Of a stretch of 52,368 bases of DNA, positions 47,166-52,368 are shown one piece after another; position 1 is the first letter of the stretch, and each line of letters begins with the position of its first letter. The notes beneath the pieces were generated by a model. That model made no database searches. It was given only the letters and a program-made list of their open reading frames with translations, and had not been told where the DNA came from. The position numbers and the translations under genes were made by a program. The stretch is taken from the IMG/VR virus record IMGVR_UViG_3300010401_000336, positions 1-52,368 of that record; one strand, written 5' to 3'. This DNA is from a virus.

Positions 47166-47482
47166 GCGCTCCTCCTATCCGCTCTCCAAGCCACCGCCGT
47201 CCTCACGGCCTCTTCAACGCTCCGCACCGTGCCCACGCGCAGGCCGGCTTTGGCGGCTCGGCGATGCCAATCCTTCTGTGCCGGCCGCAGCTTCCCGATC
47301 GGCGTCTTCGTTTCAAGGAAGCCCACGATCGGGGCGAGCAACATGGTGTCGGGGGTGCCATCGCTCATGCCGGCGAAGTAGCCGGCACGCGTCGGGACCT
47401 TGCCCGAGTTACAACGCTCGACCCAGAAGCCGGCGGCGGTGAGGGCGGCGCGGATTGAGCGGGAGATGTCGGTTTCGCTCAT
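47162..47482 (-). CDS. VRR-NUC nuclease
   Basis: A 106-residue protein. I choose ATG 47482 (overlap ATGA) over the longer frame. SETDISRSIRAALTAAGFWV then ERCNSGKVPTRAGYFAGMSD, GTPDTMLLAPIVGFLETKTP, IGKLRPAQKDWHRRAAKAGL. It has the VRR-NUC pattern: G.PD(T/L)......G(F).E(T/V)K...G(K)L...Q..(W/F) with D76-type and E-x-K residues. These small nucleases often act as Holliday junction resolvases or flap nucleases. Overlaps the methyltransferase by GTGA. Confidence 0.86.
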   Translation of the reverse strand: MSETDISRSIRAALTAAGFWVERCNSGKVPTRAGYFAGMSDGTPDTMLLAPIVGFLETKTPIGKLRPAQKDWHRRAAKAGLRVGTVRSVEEAVRTAVAWRADRRSA

Positions 47483-47865
47483 GAACTCACCCTCTTCGGC
47501 ACCACATGCACCGGTATCCCGCTCTTCACCGCCAAAGAGACCATGCTCAGCGTGCCGCGGCTCACACCATCCCAGAACGCCAGGCACAGCTCGGCGCCGT
47601 CATTCGCCATGGCCTCGTTGCGCATCGGGCCAGCGGCGAAACCGAATTGCTTCCAGTCCGCCGGGTACCGCTCGACGTTCGCTCCAGAGTCGCTAGCCCA
47701 CGTGTCGGCGATTGCGTCAGCACCGGTAGGGCACGCGCCGTGCACGATCGTCACGTCTGAGCACTCCTTGACGCCCAGGCGCGATAGCTCGAGCATCAGT
47801 GACTCGTAGACAGCGGCATCGTCCGACCAGTCGCGTGAGCCGCAGATGATGATGCGCGCCTTCAC
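47479..47865 (-). CDS. DUF2493/SLOG-type protein
   Basis: A 128-residue protein. ARIIICGSRDWSDDAAVYES, VTIVHGACPTGADAIADTWA, RYPADWKQFGFAAGPMRNEA and VHVVPKRVSS. 'GSRD(W/F)(S/T)D', 'HG.(C)(P)(T)GAD..A..WA' and 'P(A)(D)W......AGP.RN..M' mark the DUF2493/YAcAr group of the SLOG superfamily, Rossmann-like folds that bind nucleotide-derived ligands. Family members occur in phages and defence contexts. A role in sensing or destroying a nucleotide signal is an inference. Overlaps genes on both sides. Confidence 0.85.
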   Translation of the reverse strand: MKARIIICGSRDWSDDAAVYESLMLELSRLGVKECSDVTIVHGACPTGADAIADTWASDSGANVERYPADWKQFGFAAGPMRNEAMANDGAELCLAFWDGVSRGTLSMVSLAVKSGIPVHVVPKRVSS

Positions 47866-48026
47866 TTACGCACCTTCAGCTCCGCCAACCTCGCGAACGA
47901 ATGACCCACCCCGCACGAGTACACGCCGTCAGCCAGCACGATTGAGCCGGAGCAAACCGGGCAGACCAGAGTCTTGGCGACCGGGCGCGGGCGGGAGAGG
48001 CGGATTAGTTGGGTGAGGGTGGTCAC
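47862..48026 (-). CDS. 54-residue zinc-ribbon protein
   Basis: GTG at 48026 overlaps the stop of the radical SAM gene (GTGA); ends in ATGA overlap with the DUF2493 gene. VTTLTQLIRLSRPRPVAKTL then VCPVCSGSIVLADGVYSCGV, GHSFARLAELKVRK. C-P-V-C then 'Y(S)C..GH.(F)' resembles a zinc ribbon of the host transfer-methyltransferase type ('CP.C......Y.C..GH.F'), which carries four zinc ligands (C, C, C, H). Function unknown, perhaps a partner of the radical SAM enzyme. Confidence 0.6.
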   Translation of the reverse strand: MTTLTQLIRLSRPRPVAKTLVCPVCSGSIVLADGVYSCGVGHSFARLAELKVRK

Positions 48027-48949
48027 GTTTTCGCATCCCGCCAGTAGCCTTCGAGCCCGCGGATCTTCAGCGGGACGAGCTTGTCGCGCGGATACGTCGC
48101 TGCGTCTCGCATGTACCCCTCGATCACGAAGTACTCGTCGTTGATGGTGCCATCGGTGTAGTAGTTGAAGCTCTCGATGGACGTCTTGACGGTGCGCCAG
48201 AAGCACACATCTTTCCCGTGCATCGCGAACACCTCAGCCGAATAGAAGTGCCCCACGAGCGGGAATTCCTTCTTCACTTGCCCGAAGACGCGCTCGTAGA
48301 CCCGCACGTCCTCGATGAGGAACGCCTCGCGCGTATCCGTGCAAATGCGGCGCACCTGCACGTAGGCAACGTTCTCGAAGCTGCAAGCGTATCGGAGCAG
48401 CTCCGGGAACTCCGTCTGATTGTAGCGGTTGAGTACGATGCTCACGCGTACGCTCTTCGTCGCCGGGATGATCGTGTCCCAGTCGGGGATGTCCCGACGG
48501 CGCATGATCTTCCAGTTCGTCTCCGGGTCGCGCGAGTGAATCGAATAGCCGACGTTGCGGCGGCACCGGTTGATCACGTCCATTCGCTTCGGGGCCAGGT
48601 ACCCGTTCGTGCGAAGCCCCACGTCGAAGCCGCGCGCCTGCACATGGTCGACCAACTCGCCGAGGTGCCGATAGATCAGGCTGTCGGTGTTCTGTCCCGT
48701 GACGTAGATCCGCTTGATGCCGGCACCCGCGCACTTGTCGAGGTACGCGTCGAAGTTCGCCCACTCGCTGAAATGGACCTTCGTCTGGTCGTGCTTCTTG
48801 AACTCGTCGTCGATATCCTTGCCGAGGCAGAAATAGCAATCGACATTGCACGCGCCGAGAAGGTTTATGTTCGCAAACACGGGCGCCTCGCGGTGCATGT
48901 TCTTCTCGAACTCGGGCTCGTCGAGTTTGTTGCGCCACCGATCAGACAT
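48023..48949 (-). CDS. Radical SAM enzyme
   Basis: A 308-residue protein starting at ATG 48949, overlapping the upstream stop. FANINLLGACNVDCYFCLGK carries C34-x3-C38-x2-C41, the [4Fe-4S] motif. IKRIYVTGQNTDSLIYRHLG, then ELVDHVQARGFDVGLRTNGY and VRVSIVLNRYNQTEFPELLR follow the radical SAM barrel. The C-terminal part (FPLVGHFYSAEVFAMHGKDV, CFWRTVKTSIESFNYYTDGT) has one further Cys but no full SPASM motif. It uses SAM to start radical chemistry on an unknown substrate. Adjacent zinc-ribbon and DUF2493 genes could be partners; nucleotide or DNA-base modification is possible. Confidence 0.87.
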   Translation of the reverse strand: MSDRWRNKLDEPEFEKNMHREAPVFANINLLGACNVDCYFCLGKDIDDEFKKHDQTKVHFSEWANFDAYLDKCAGAGIKRIYVTGQNTDSLIYRHLGELVDHVQARGFDVGLRTNGYLAPKRMDVINRCRRNVGYSIHSRDPETNWKIMRRRDIPDWDTIIPATKSVRVSIVLNRYNQTEFPELLRYACSFENVAYVQVRRICTDTREAFLIEDVRVYERVFGQVKKEFPLVGHFYSAEVFAMHGKDVCFWRTVKTSIESFNYYTDGTINDEYFVIEGYMRDAATYPRDKLVPLKIRGLEGYWRDAKT

Positions 48950-49226
48950 TCGTGACCTCCCTCGGCCCCGCCTCACCCAAAAGCCTCGCCTCTCGCTCAC
49001 TCAGCAACGCGAGCCGCTCGATCATGAGCTTGGTCCACTCGGTATCGGCCTCCTCGACCAGCCGCAGCCAGTACGCCTTATCCTGCGTCCGCGACGACAC
49101 GAGCCGGCCGAACGCGAGCGACCGGATGCCTTCGATCGACGAGAGCTCCTTGTCGATCCGCGCCAGCCGCCGAGACAGCGCCGGCACGTACCCGCGTGGC
49201 TGCCGAAACTGGAGAAGCTTGCCCAT
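48942..49226 (-). CDS. Helical 94-residue early protein
   Basis: ATG 49226 overlaps the stop of the preceding membrane-anchored gene (TGATG). MGKLLQFRQPRGYVPALSRR then LARIDKELSSIEGIRSLAFG, RLVSSRTQDKAYWLRLVEEA and ERLALLSEREARLLGEAGPR. Nearly all helical with heptad-like leucines; probably a coiled coil. A longer frame upstream lies in the integrase-linked gene and is rejected. Function unknown. Confidence 0.55.
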   Translation of the reverse strand: MGKLLQFRQPRGYVPALSRRLARIDKELSSIEGIRSLAFGRLVSSRTQDKAYWLRLVEEADTEWTKLMIERLALLSEREARLLGEAGPREVTNV

Positions 49227-49477
49227 CAGTTCACCCGCACCCCTTCTGCCGTTCGGCGCCACCGCTGCGATTCGACGAGCGCACGCTTGAGCACGCTGGT
49301 CTCCCAGACGGCCTGGGTTGCCGCCGCGCACGCCGCGTCCCGTTGCCGCTCGGCCTTGTCCCGGGAGCGGACGGCGATGCGCAGGGTCTCGCGGTACCAG
49401 TCGCGGTCTCGGCGGAGACGCAGGGAGTAGCCGACGGCCAGGAGGGTGACCAGGGCGAGGGGAGCGGCGAGGCCCAT
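49226..49477 (-). CDS. Single-span membrane protein with coiled coil
   Basis: An 83-residue protein: MGLAAPLALVTLLAVGYSLR is an N-terminal membrane helix, then RLRRDRDWYRETLRIAVRSR and RDAACAAATQAVWETSVLKR form a long charged helix. Layout matches inner-membrane spanin-like or Rz-type proteins, but it lies after the integrase gene instead of the lysis block. ATG 49477 overlaps the integrase stop (TAATG). Could be a spanin or a host-factor anchor. Confidence 0.58.
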   Translation of the reverse strand: MGLAAPLALVTLLAVGYSLRLRRDRDWYRETLRIAVRSRDKAERQRDAACAAATQAVWETSVLKRALVESQRWRRTAEGVRVN

Positions 49478-50940
49478 TAGCCTTCCCCCCAGGGCGAGCG
49501 GAGGAGGGGCGGATCCACCAGCCCGAGCGCCTCCCCGGCCTTGCGGAGCGACGGCAGCGGGTCACCGCCGTCCAGCGCCGCCCGCTTGGAGACCAGCAGC
49601 GCGATCCCCGGCGCGGCGCCTTTCGCGTCTACCTGGCCGAACTTGAGGAGCCGCCTTTGATTCGCGTCAAACAGCGCATCGATCGGGATGATCTCTGCGA
49701 GTTTTCGGGGTGCCGACTGCTTCCGCTGATTGCCGCTTTCTTCCGTTGTTTCCCGCTCGCTACCGTCCGGTGTCCCTGATTCGAGTCCAGGCGCTGGAGC
49801 CCTGAAAGATGCCGCGAGCCGCTTCGGATCTAGGTCCAAGTCAAAAACGGCGACGGCTTCGCAGAGGGCTCGCCACTCGAACGTCGTGTAGTCGTCGATG
49901 GTCTCGCCGCGGGCGTTGTGGGTCACCCGCTCGAGCACGTCCTTGGGCGCCCCGTTCGACCGGGCGACGCTGATGAACGTGTGCCTGGTGGCGTGGAGGG
50001 TCCGGTTCTCGACCCCGAGCTTCGCGAGCCCACGCTGGAACATCTTGTAGGCGCTCGACTTGGTGTGGCATTCGCCGGCCCGGTTCGGGACGATGAAGTC
50101 GTCGGGCTCGGGCTTGCGACGGTGGACCAACTCGAAGCCCTCGGACCACCACCAGCGGAGCCGCTGCTCGAGCTCGGGGTGGACCGGGACGAGACGCGGG
50201 TGGGTGTCCTCGGCATCGTCGGTCTTGAGTGGCTGGTCCTCGTACTGCGTCCACACGTTGAGCGCCGAGAGCGGCTCCCAGTCCCGGCTCCAGTCCCGCC
50301 AGCGCCGGCCGCAGATCTCGCCCTCGCGCATGCCGGTGAAGAACGCGAGCGCGTTCCAGACCTGCTGGTCGGGGAGAAGCTCGGCCGCCCCAGTGAGGGA
50401 GCGAGACTCGGCTCGCGTGTACGGCTTGCGTCGGTTGCCCCGCGCACTCTTCCACCGGATCTCGCCGCGTGGGAGGACCGTCGGGTCGTCGGCGATCACC
50501 TCGTCGAACAGGGCGCGGCGGAATGCGCCGCGCACGATCCCGTAGACCGTGGCGAGCGACTTCTCACCGAGCTTGCCGTCCGCTCGGATCTCCTCGACGA
50601 GACGGAGCGTGTGCCGCGGCCGGACCTTCGTGATCGGCATGCTGGCGAACCAGGAGCGCTCGGCGCAGAGGACATGGTTGGCCACGAGCGCGCGATCGTT
50701 CTCCAGCGTTCGGTTCGTGCGCTTCGCGAAGTACACGTCGAACCAAGTGCGGACGAGGACGCGGCCCTTAGCCTCGGGGTTGTACGTGCCGCCCAGAACC
50801 TCAGCCTTGCGCTGCGCCTCGAGCCGTTCAGCCGAACGCTCGTCCGTGCCGGCGCGCTCCCACTTGGTCTTCCCGTTCCAGTCGAACGTGACCCAGTAGG
50901 CCGTCTTTCCGCTCTGGAGCCTACGCGGCACGATGGCCAT
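49477..50940 (-). CDS. int: Tyrosine integrase
   Basis: A 487-residue protein. N-terminal Arm-type DNA-binding strands (AYWVTFDWNGKTKWERAGTD), a core-binding helical domain (residues 60-150), then the catalytic domain. Catalytic residues: FFTGMREGEICGRRWRD gives R205; LHATRHTFISVARSNGAPKD gives H316-x2-R319; VTHN gives H341; TIDDYTTFEWRAL gives nucleophile Y351. A C-terminal extension of 130 residues rich in acidic and basic residues follows. It integrates and excises phage DNA at attP/attB. It overlaps the HTH gene by 20 bases. No attP is recognised nearby. Confidence 0.92.
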   Translation of the reverse strand: MAIVPRRLQSGKTAYWVTFDWNGKTKWERAGTDERSAERLEAQRKAEVLGGTYNPEAKGRVLVRTWFDVYFAKRTNRTLENDRALVANHVLCAERSWFASMPITKVRPRHTLRLVEEIRADGKLGEKSLATVYGIVRGAFRRALFDEVIADDPTVLPRGEIRWKSARGNRRKPYTRAESRSLTGAAELLPDQQVWNALAFFTGMREGEICGRRWRDWSRDWEPLSALNVWTQYEDQPLKTDDAEDTHPRLVPVHPELEQRLRWWWSEGFELVHRRKPEPDDFIVPNRAGECHTKSSAYKMFQRGLAKLGVENRTLHATRHTFISVARSNGAPKDVLERVTHNARGETIDDYTTFEWRALCEAVAVFDLDLDPKRLAASFRAPAPGLESGTPDGSERETTEESGNQRKQSAPRKLAEIIPIDALFDANQRRLLKFGQVDAKGAAPGIALLVSKRAALDGGDPLPSLRKAGEALGLVDPPLLRSPWGEG

Positions 50941-51118
50941 CGATGTACCTCAGTAGGGTTGCACGGTTGAAGCGCCACTCGCGACCGATCTTCTTGCCTG
51001 GTAACTCACCCTTGGTGGCACGCTTGGCGACGGTGTGAGAGCAGAGGCGCAGGAGCGCGGCGGCTTCTGTGAGCGTCAGGACTTCGCCCTGCTCGGGCGT
51101 GAGAGCCTGGTCGGTCAC
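50921..51118 (-). CDS. xis: Excisionase-like HTH protein
   Basis: A 65-residue protein. GTG 51118 overlaps the endolysin stop (GTGA). VLTLTEAAALLRLCSHTVAK then RATKGELPGKKIGREWRFNR and ATLLRYIDGHRAA: HTH_17/excisionase-type 'L(T)..EAA.LL....(T)V...(A)..G.(L)PG.K(I/V)GR.W.F....(L)..(Y/W)'. Such proteins bend DNA and help the integrase excise. Overlaps the integrase start by 20 bases, so they are co-translated. Symbol given for role, not for close homology. Confidence 0.78.
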   Translation of the reverse strand: MTDQALTPEQGEVLTLTEAAALLRLCSHTVAKRATKGELPGKKIGREWRFNRATLLRYIDGHRAA

Positions 51119-51630
51119 AACAGCCCCCGAACCTTGCGGTACGTCGCCAGTCTCTCCCGCTCCCCCTTCATCGCCTGGTCGCAATGCTTCGCACCGAGCA
51201 GCCGGAACGCTCCCAGGATCCGCGCGTCGCCGGTCTCGTGGCACGCGCTCAATGCCCACCGAGCATGACGAGCCGCGACCTCCGCTTGGTGCTCCACGTT
51301 CTCGATCCCGGTCATGCGCGCCCACGAGTCGTCAGACATTCCGTTACGATGCGCTTGCCACGGGCCTCTCGCTCTGAACGTCATCGAGCCGTCCGCGTGG
51401 CGCACCGGATCGCATTCCCAGCGACGGCAATCACCCTGGGCAATCCTGAGTGAAAAGTGCGTCTCCGCGTTCGACCACGCGATCAGAAATGCCGCCTCGT
51501 CCTGCGTCTGCGAGACCTTCGCCACGGCCGCCGCGATCGCGTTGAGCTGCGCTTCCTTCTCCGGCCCGCGCACATCCTCGTGGAAGATGGCGAGCAGGCC
51601 GAGGGCGGTTAGGATGGCTTGGAGGGTCAT
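51115..51630 (-). CDS. Lysozyme-like/transglycosylase endolysin candidate
   Basis: A 171-residue protein with an N-terminal hydrophobic helix (MTLQAILTALGLLAIFHE), which may act as a signal-arrest or secretion segment. It continues NAIAAAVAKVSQTQDEAAFL, IAWSNAETHFSLRIAQGDCR, then SMTFRARGPWQAHRNGMSDD and ARWALSACHETGDARILGAF. The 'SN-E-T-H-F' Glu followed by a 'R(A)RG(P)WQ' strand is the layout of lysozyme-like transglycosylases (catalytic Glu then GLWQ). It would cut peptidoglycan at the end of infection. It lies last in the block of four tiny membrane proteins, all overlapping. Confidence 0.68.
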   Translation of the reverse strand: MTLQAILTALGLLAIFHEDVRGPEKEAQLNAIAAAVAKVSQTQDEAAFLIAWSNAETHFSLRIAQGDCRRWECDPVRHADGSMTFRARGPWQAHRNGMSDDSWARMTGIENVEHQAEVAARHARWALSACHETGDARILGAFRLLGAKHCDQAMKGERERLATYRKVRGLL

Positions 51631-51752
51631 GAGTGCATGCGCCCGTGGAACAGGAGACCAACGAAAATCTGAAAGCAGCCGATCCAGATCCAGTGGCCAA
51701 CGCCCGCGATCGCGTCGCAGAGCTTCTTCAGTTGCGCGTCCGTCAATGCCAC
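51627..51752 (-). CDS. 41-residue membrane protein of lysis block
   Basis: GTG at 51752; the stop TGA 51629-51627 overlaps the endolysin ATG. VALTDAQLKKLCDAIAGVGH then WIWIGCFQIFVGLLFHGRMH. One membrane helix (WIWIGCFQIFVGLLF) after an amphipathic start. Fits a tiny holin- or pinholin-like protein. Starts inside the end of the 28-residue gene. Confidence 0.55.
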   Translation of the reverse strand: MALTDAQLKKLCDAIAGVGHWIWIGCFQIFVGLLFHGRMHS

Positions 51753-51829
51753 AGTCCTCCGCACCCAGCCCCAGCGCCGAAGGCCATCAAGAAGAATATC
51801 GCGGTGACGGCGAGGGTGCGGATGGTCAT
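51743..51829 (-). CDS. 28-residue lipobox-like membrane peptide
   Basis: ATG 51829 overlaps the preceding TGA (ATGA). MTIRTLAVTAIFFLMAFGAG then AGCGGLWH. A short hydrophobic helix ending in A-G-A-G-C, similar to a lipoprotein signal and small enough to be an Rz1-like outer-membrane spanin reduced to its core, or merely a membrane peptide. Supported by tiling. Confidence 0.45.
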   Translation of the reverse strand: MTIRTLAVTAIFFLMAFGAGAGCGGLWH

Positions 51830-52002
51830 TTCGACTCCTCGCAGACATCGTGCGACATGCGGCACCCGTGGCCCTCGACATGCACGAAACGTCCACCGGC
51901 CTCGTGGCAATTCGCCCGACGCAGGCGCTCAACGTACGCATCGCCAATCTGCGACGCGCTGATGAACACAAAAAATACCCCGAGCCAAAGCAGGTCTTTC
52001 AC
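51826..52002 (-). CDS. 58-residue membrane protein with Cys-rich tail
   Basis: GTG at 52002 overlaps the stop of the previous gene (GTGA). VKDLLWLGVFFVFISASQIG is one membrane helix, followed by DAYVERLRRANCHEAGGRFV and HVEGHGCRMSHDVCEESK with three Cys in an outward portion. A holin accessory, spanin or superinfection protein is possible. No family recognised. Confidence 0.5.
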   Translation of the reverse strand: MKDLLWLGVFFVFISASQIGDAYVERLRRANCHEAGGRFVHVEGHGCRMSHDVCEESK

Positions 52003-52175
52003 GGCAAATCCCCCCTCGGTCCCTCACCACTATTCACCTGCAGCTCCGTCAAGCATTCGCGCGCCCCCGAGCAGATGGCGTGCGGAGGAAGCGGCTTCTC
52101 CGGAACGCTGTCCCAGTTCGCCATGAGGTTGAGCGAGACGACGAGGCCGATGGCCATGAAGAGGCGGAAGGTCAT
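51999..52175 (-). CDS. 58-residue small exported/membrane protein
   Basis: ATG 52175 and stop 52001-51999. MTFRLFMAIGLVVSLNLMAN is a signal-anchor, then WDSVPEKPLPPHAICSGARE and CLTELQVNSGEG with two Cys that may pair outside the membrane. First gene of the lysis block. Its product could be a spanin-type or signal-peptide-bearing lysis helper. Function inferred from place. Confidence 0.5.
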   Translation of the reverse strand: MTFRLFMAIGLVVSLNLMANWDSVPEKPLPPHAICSGARECLTELQVNSGEGPRGDLP

Positions 52176-52368
52176 CTGTCACCTGCTGTGGCGTGGTATC
52201 CCGAATTGGTGTGGATCGCTGCCGCGCTGGGAATCCGTGCGTTGCCAAAGGATCCCGTAGGTGGACAAAAGGGGAGGCGTTCGAGCCAATGGCGACATCG
52301 GTATTTGTGCTGGCACCAGTCTTGTATTCGACCTCAATGTCATCACCATTCGCGGCGTCATCTTGGAA
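52030..52368 (-). pseudogene. Truncated LamG-like fragment at the window edge
   Basis: Reading from the right edge, the minus strand enters in frame as FQDDAANGDDIEVEYKTGAS then TNTDVAIGSNAS, identical to the LamG-like protein at 3107-3832. After 32 codons, sequence similarity ends and the frame continues PFVHLRDPLATHGFPARQRS to a stop at 52030, overlapping the 58-residue gene in another frame. This would be a broken or recombined gene copy, or a product of incorrect joining. Confidence 0.5.
52274..52368 (+). repeat. 95-bp direct repeat, terminal copy
   Basis: The final 95 bases of the window are identical to 3567-3661 in the same orientation. The flanking base differs (g at 52273, c at 3566). 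The length and edge position suit either a real duplicated segment at which assembly stopped or the fixed overlap of an assembly graph. Confidence 0.95.

Noticed and set aside
48942-49565. Longer 207-residue version of the helical early protein
   Set aside because: The first 113 residues are Arg/Pro-rich antisense-like sequence overlapping the membrane protein and integrase genes; ATG 49226 fits the stop overlap.
52179-52361. 60-codon frame at the right edge
   Set aside because: Starts in the repeat in a frame different from LamG, matching a non-coding shadow at 3559-3747.
3567-52368. Prophage attachment sites (attL/attR) formed by the 95-bp direct repeats
   Set aside because: The left copy is inside an intact LamG-like coding frame with further phage genes to its left, so it cannot be a simple phage-host junction. 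A repeat or assembly branch explains it better.
1-52368. Diversity-generating retroelement acting on fibre genes
   Set aside because: No reverse transcriptase frame is present, and the duplicated 95 bases are identical with no adenine-biased differences.

Overview
This window is almost all of a temperate tailed phage (or prophage) with a contractile tail. It contains a terminase with an intein, a portal, a ClpP-type protease with scaffold, a Mu gpT-like capsid protein, sheath, tube, tape measure and P2-like baseplate genes, an integrase with a small helix-turn-helix partner, and a lysis block. All supported genes but one are on the minus strand. They run from the right end (lysis, integration, early and replication genes), through packaging and head genes, to tail and fibre genes at the left. 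The DNA is visibly GC-rich. The single plus-strand gene encodes a Gly-rich, Cys-rich lipoprotein of a style common in myxobacteria, so a Myxococcota host is a reasonable but unproven guess.

Right to left: 51.1-52.2 kb holds four very small membrane proteins and a lysozyme-like endolysin. 49.5-51.1 kb holds an HTH protein and a tyrosine integrase. 37.4-49.5 kb is a tightly packed early operon in which most genes overlap by ATGA, GTGA or TTGA. It encodes a radical SAM protein, a DUF2493 protein, three or four nucleases, a DNA methyltransferase, a replication-initiator-like protein, primase, DnaB-like helicase, an HD phosphohydrolase, a protein with 17 perfect 12-bp repeats, and many small zinc-ribbon or unknown proteins. 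Three of these are 20-27-residue proteins sharing a CxCGS motif. 34.5-37.3 kb carries an HNH nuclease, HTH and zinc-ribbon genes, a P-loop protein and the small terminase. 25.8-34.6 kb is packaging and head: large terminase split by a 356-residue intein inside Walker A, Mu gp29-like portal, protease/scaffold, decoration protein and major capsid. 13.6-25.8 kb is neck, tail and baseplate, including a -1 frameshifting tail assembly chaperone. 1-13.6 kb is the host-recognition block: a beta-rich fibre, two collagen-like fibres, two LamG-like proteins, a DUF4038 glycoside hydrolase, a fibre-tail adaptor and two glycosyltransferase genes, the last cut by the window edge.

The fibre genes and glycosyltransferases lie together at the end of the late operon. 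This suggests, as inference, that the phage glycosylates its own Thr-rich Gly-X-Y fibres or alters host surface glycans. The last 95 bases of the window duplicate positions 3567-3661 inside a LamG-like gene. This implies a repeated fibre-gene segment, a junction variant or an assembly branch at the right end. No rRNA, CRISPR array, reverse transcriptase, convincing tRNA or lysogeny repressor was recognised by eye. No stretch over 300 bases lacks a gene. The gaps that exist (2755-2835, 8794-8839, 35823-35894, 36722-36770, 37341-37407) hold at most short hairpins or nothing I can name.
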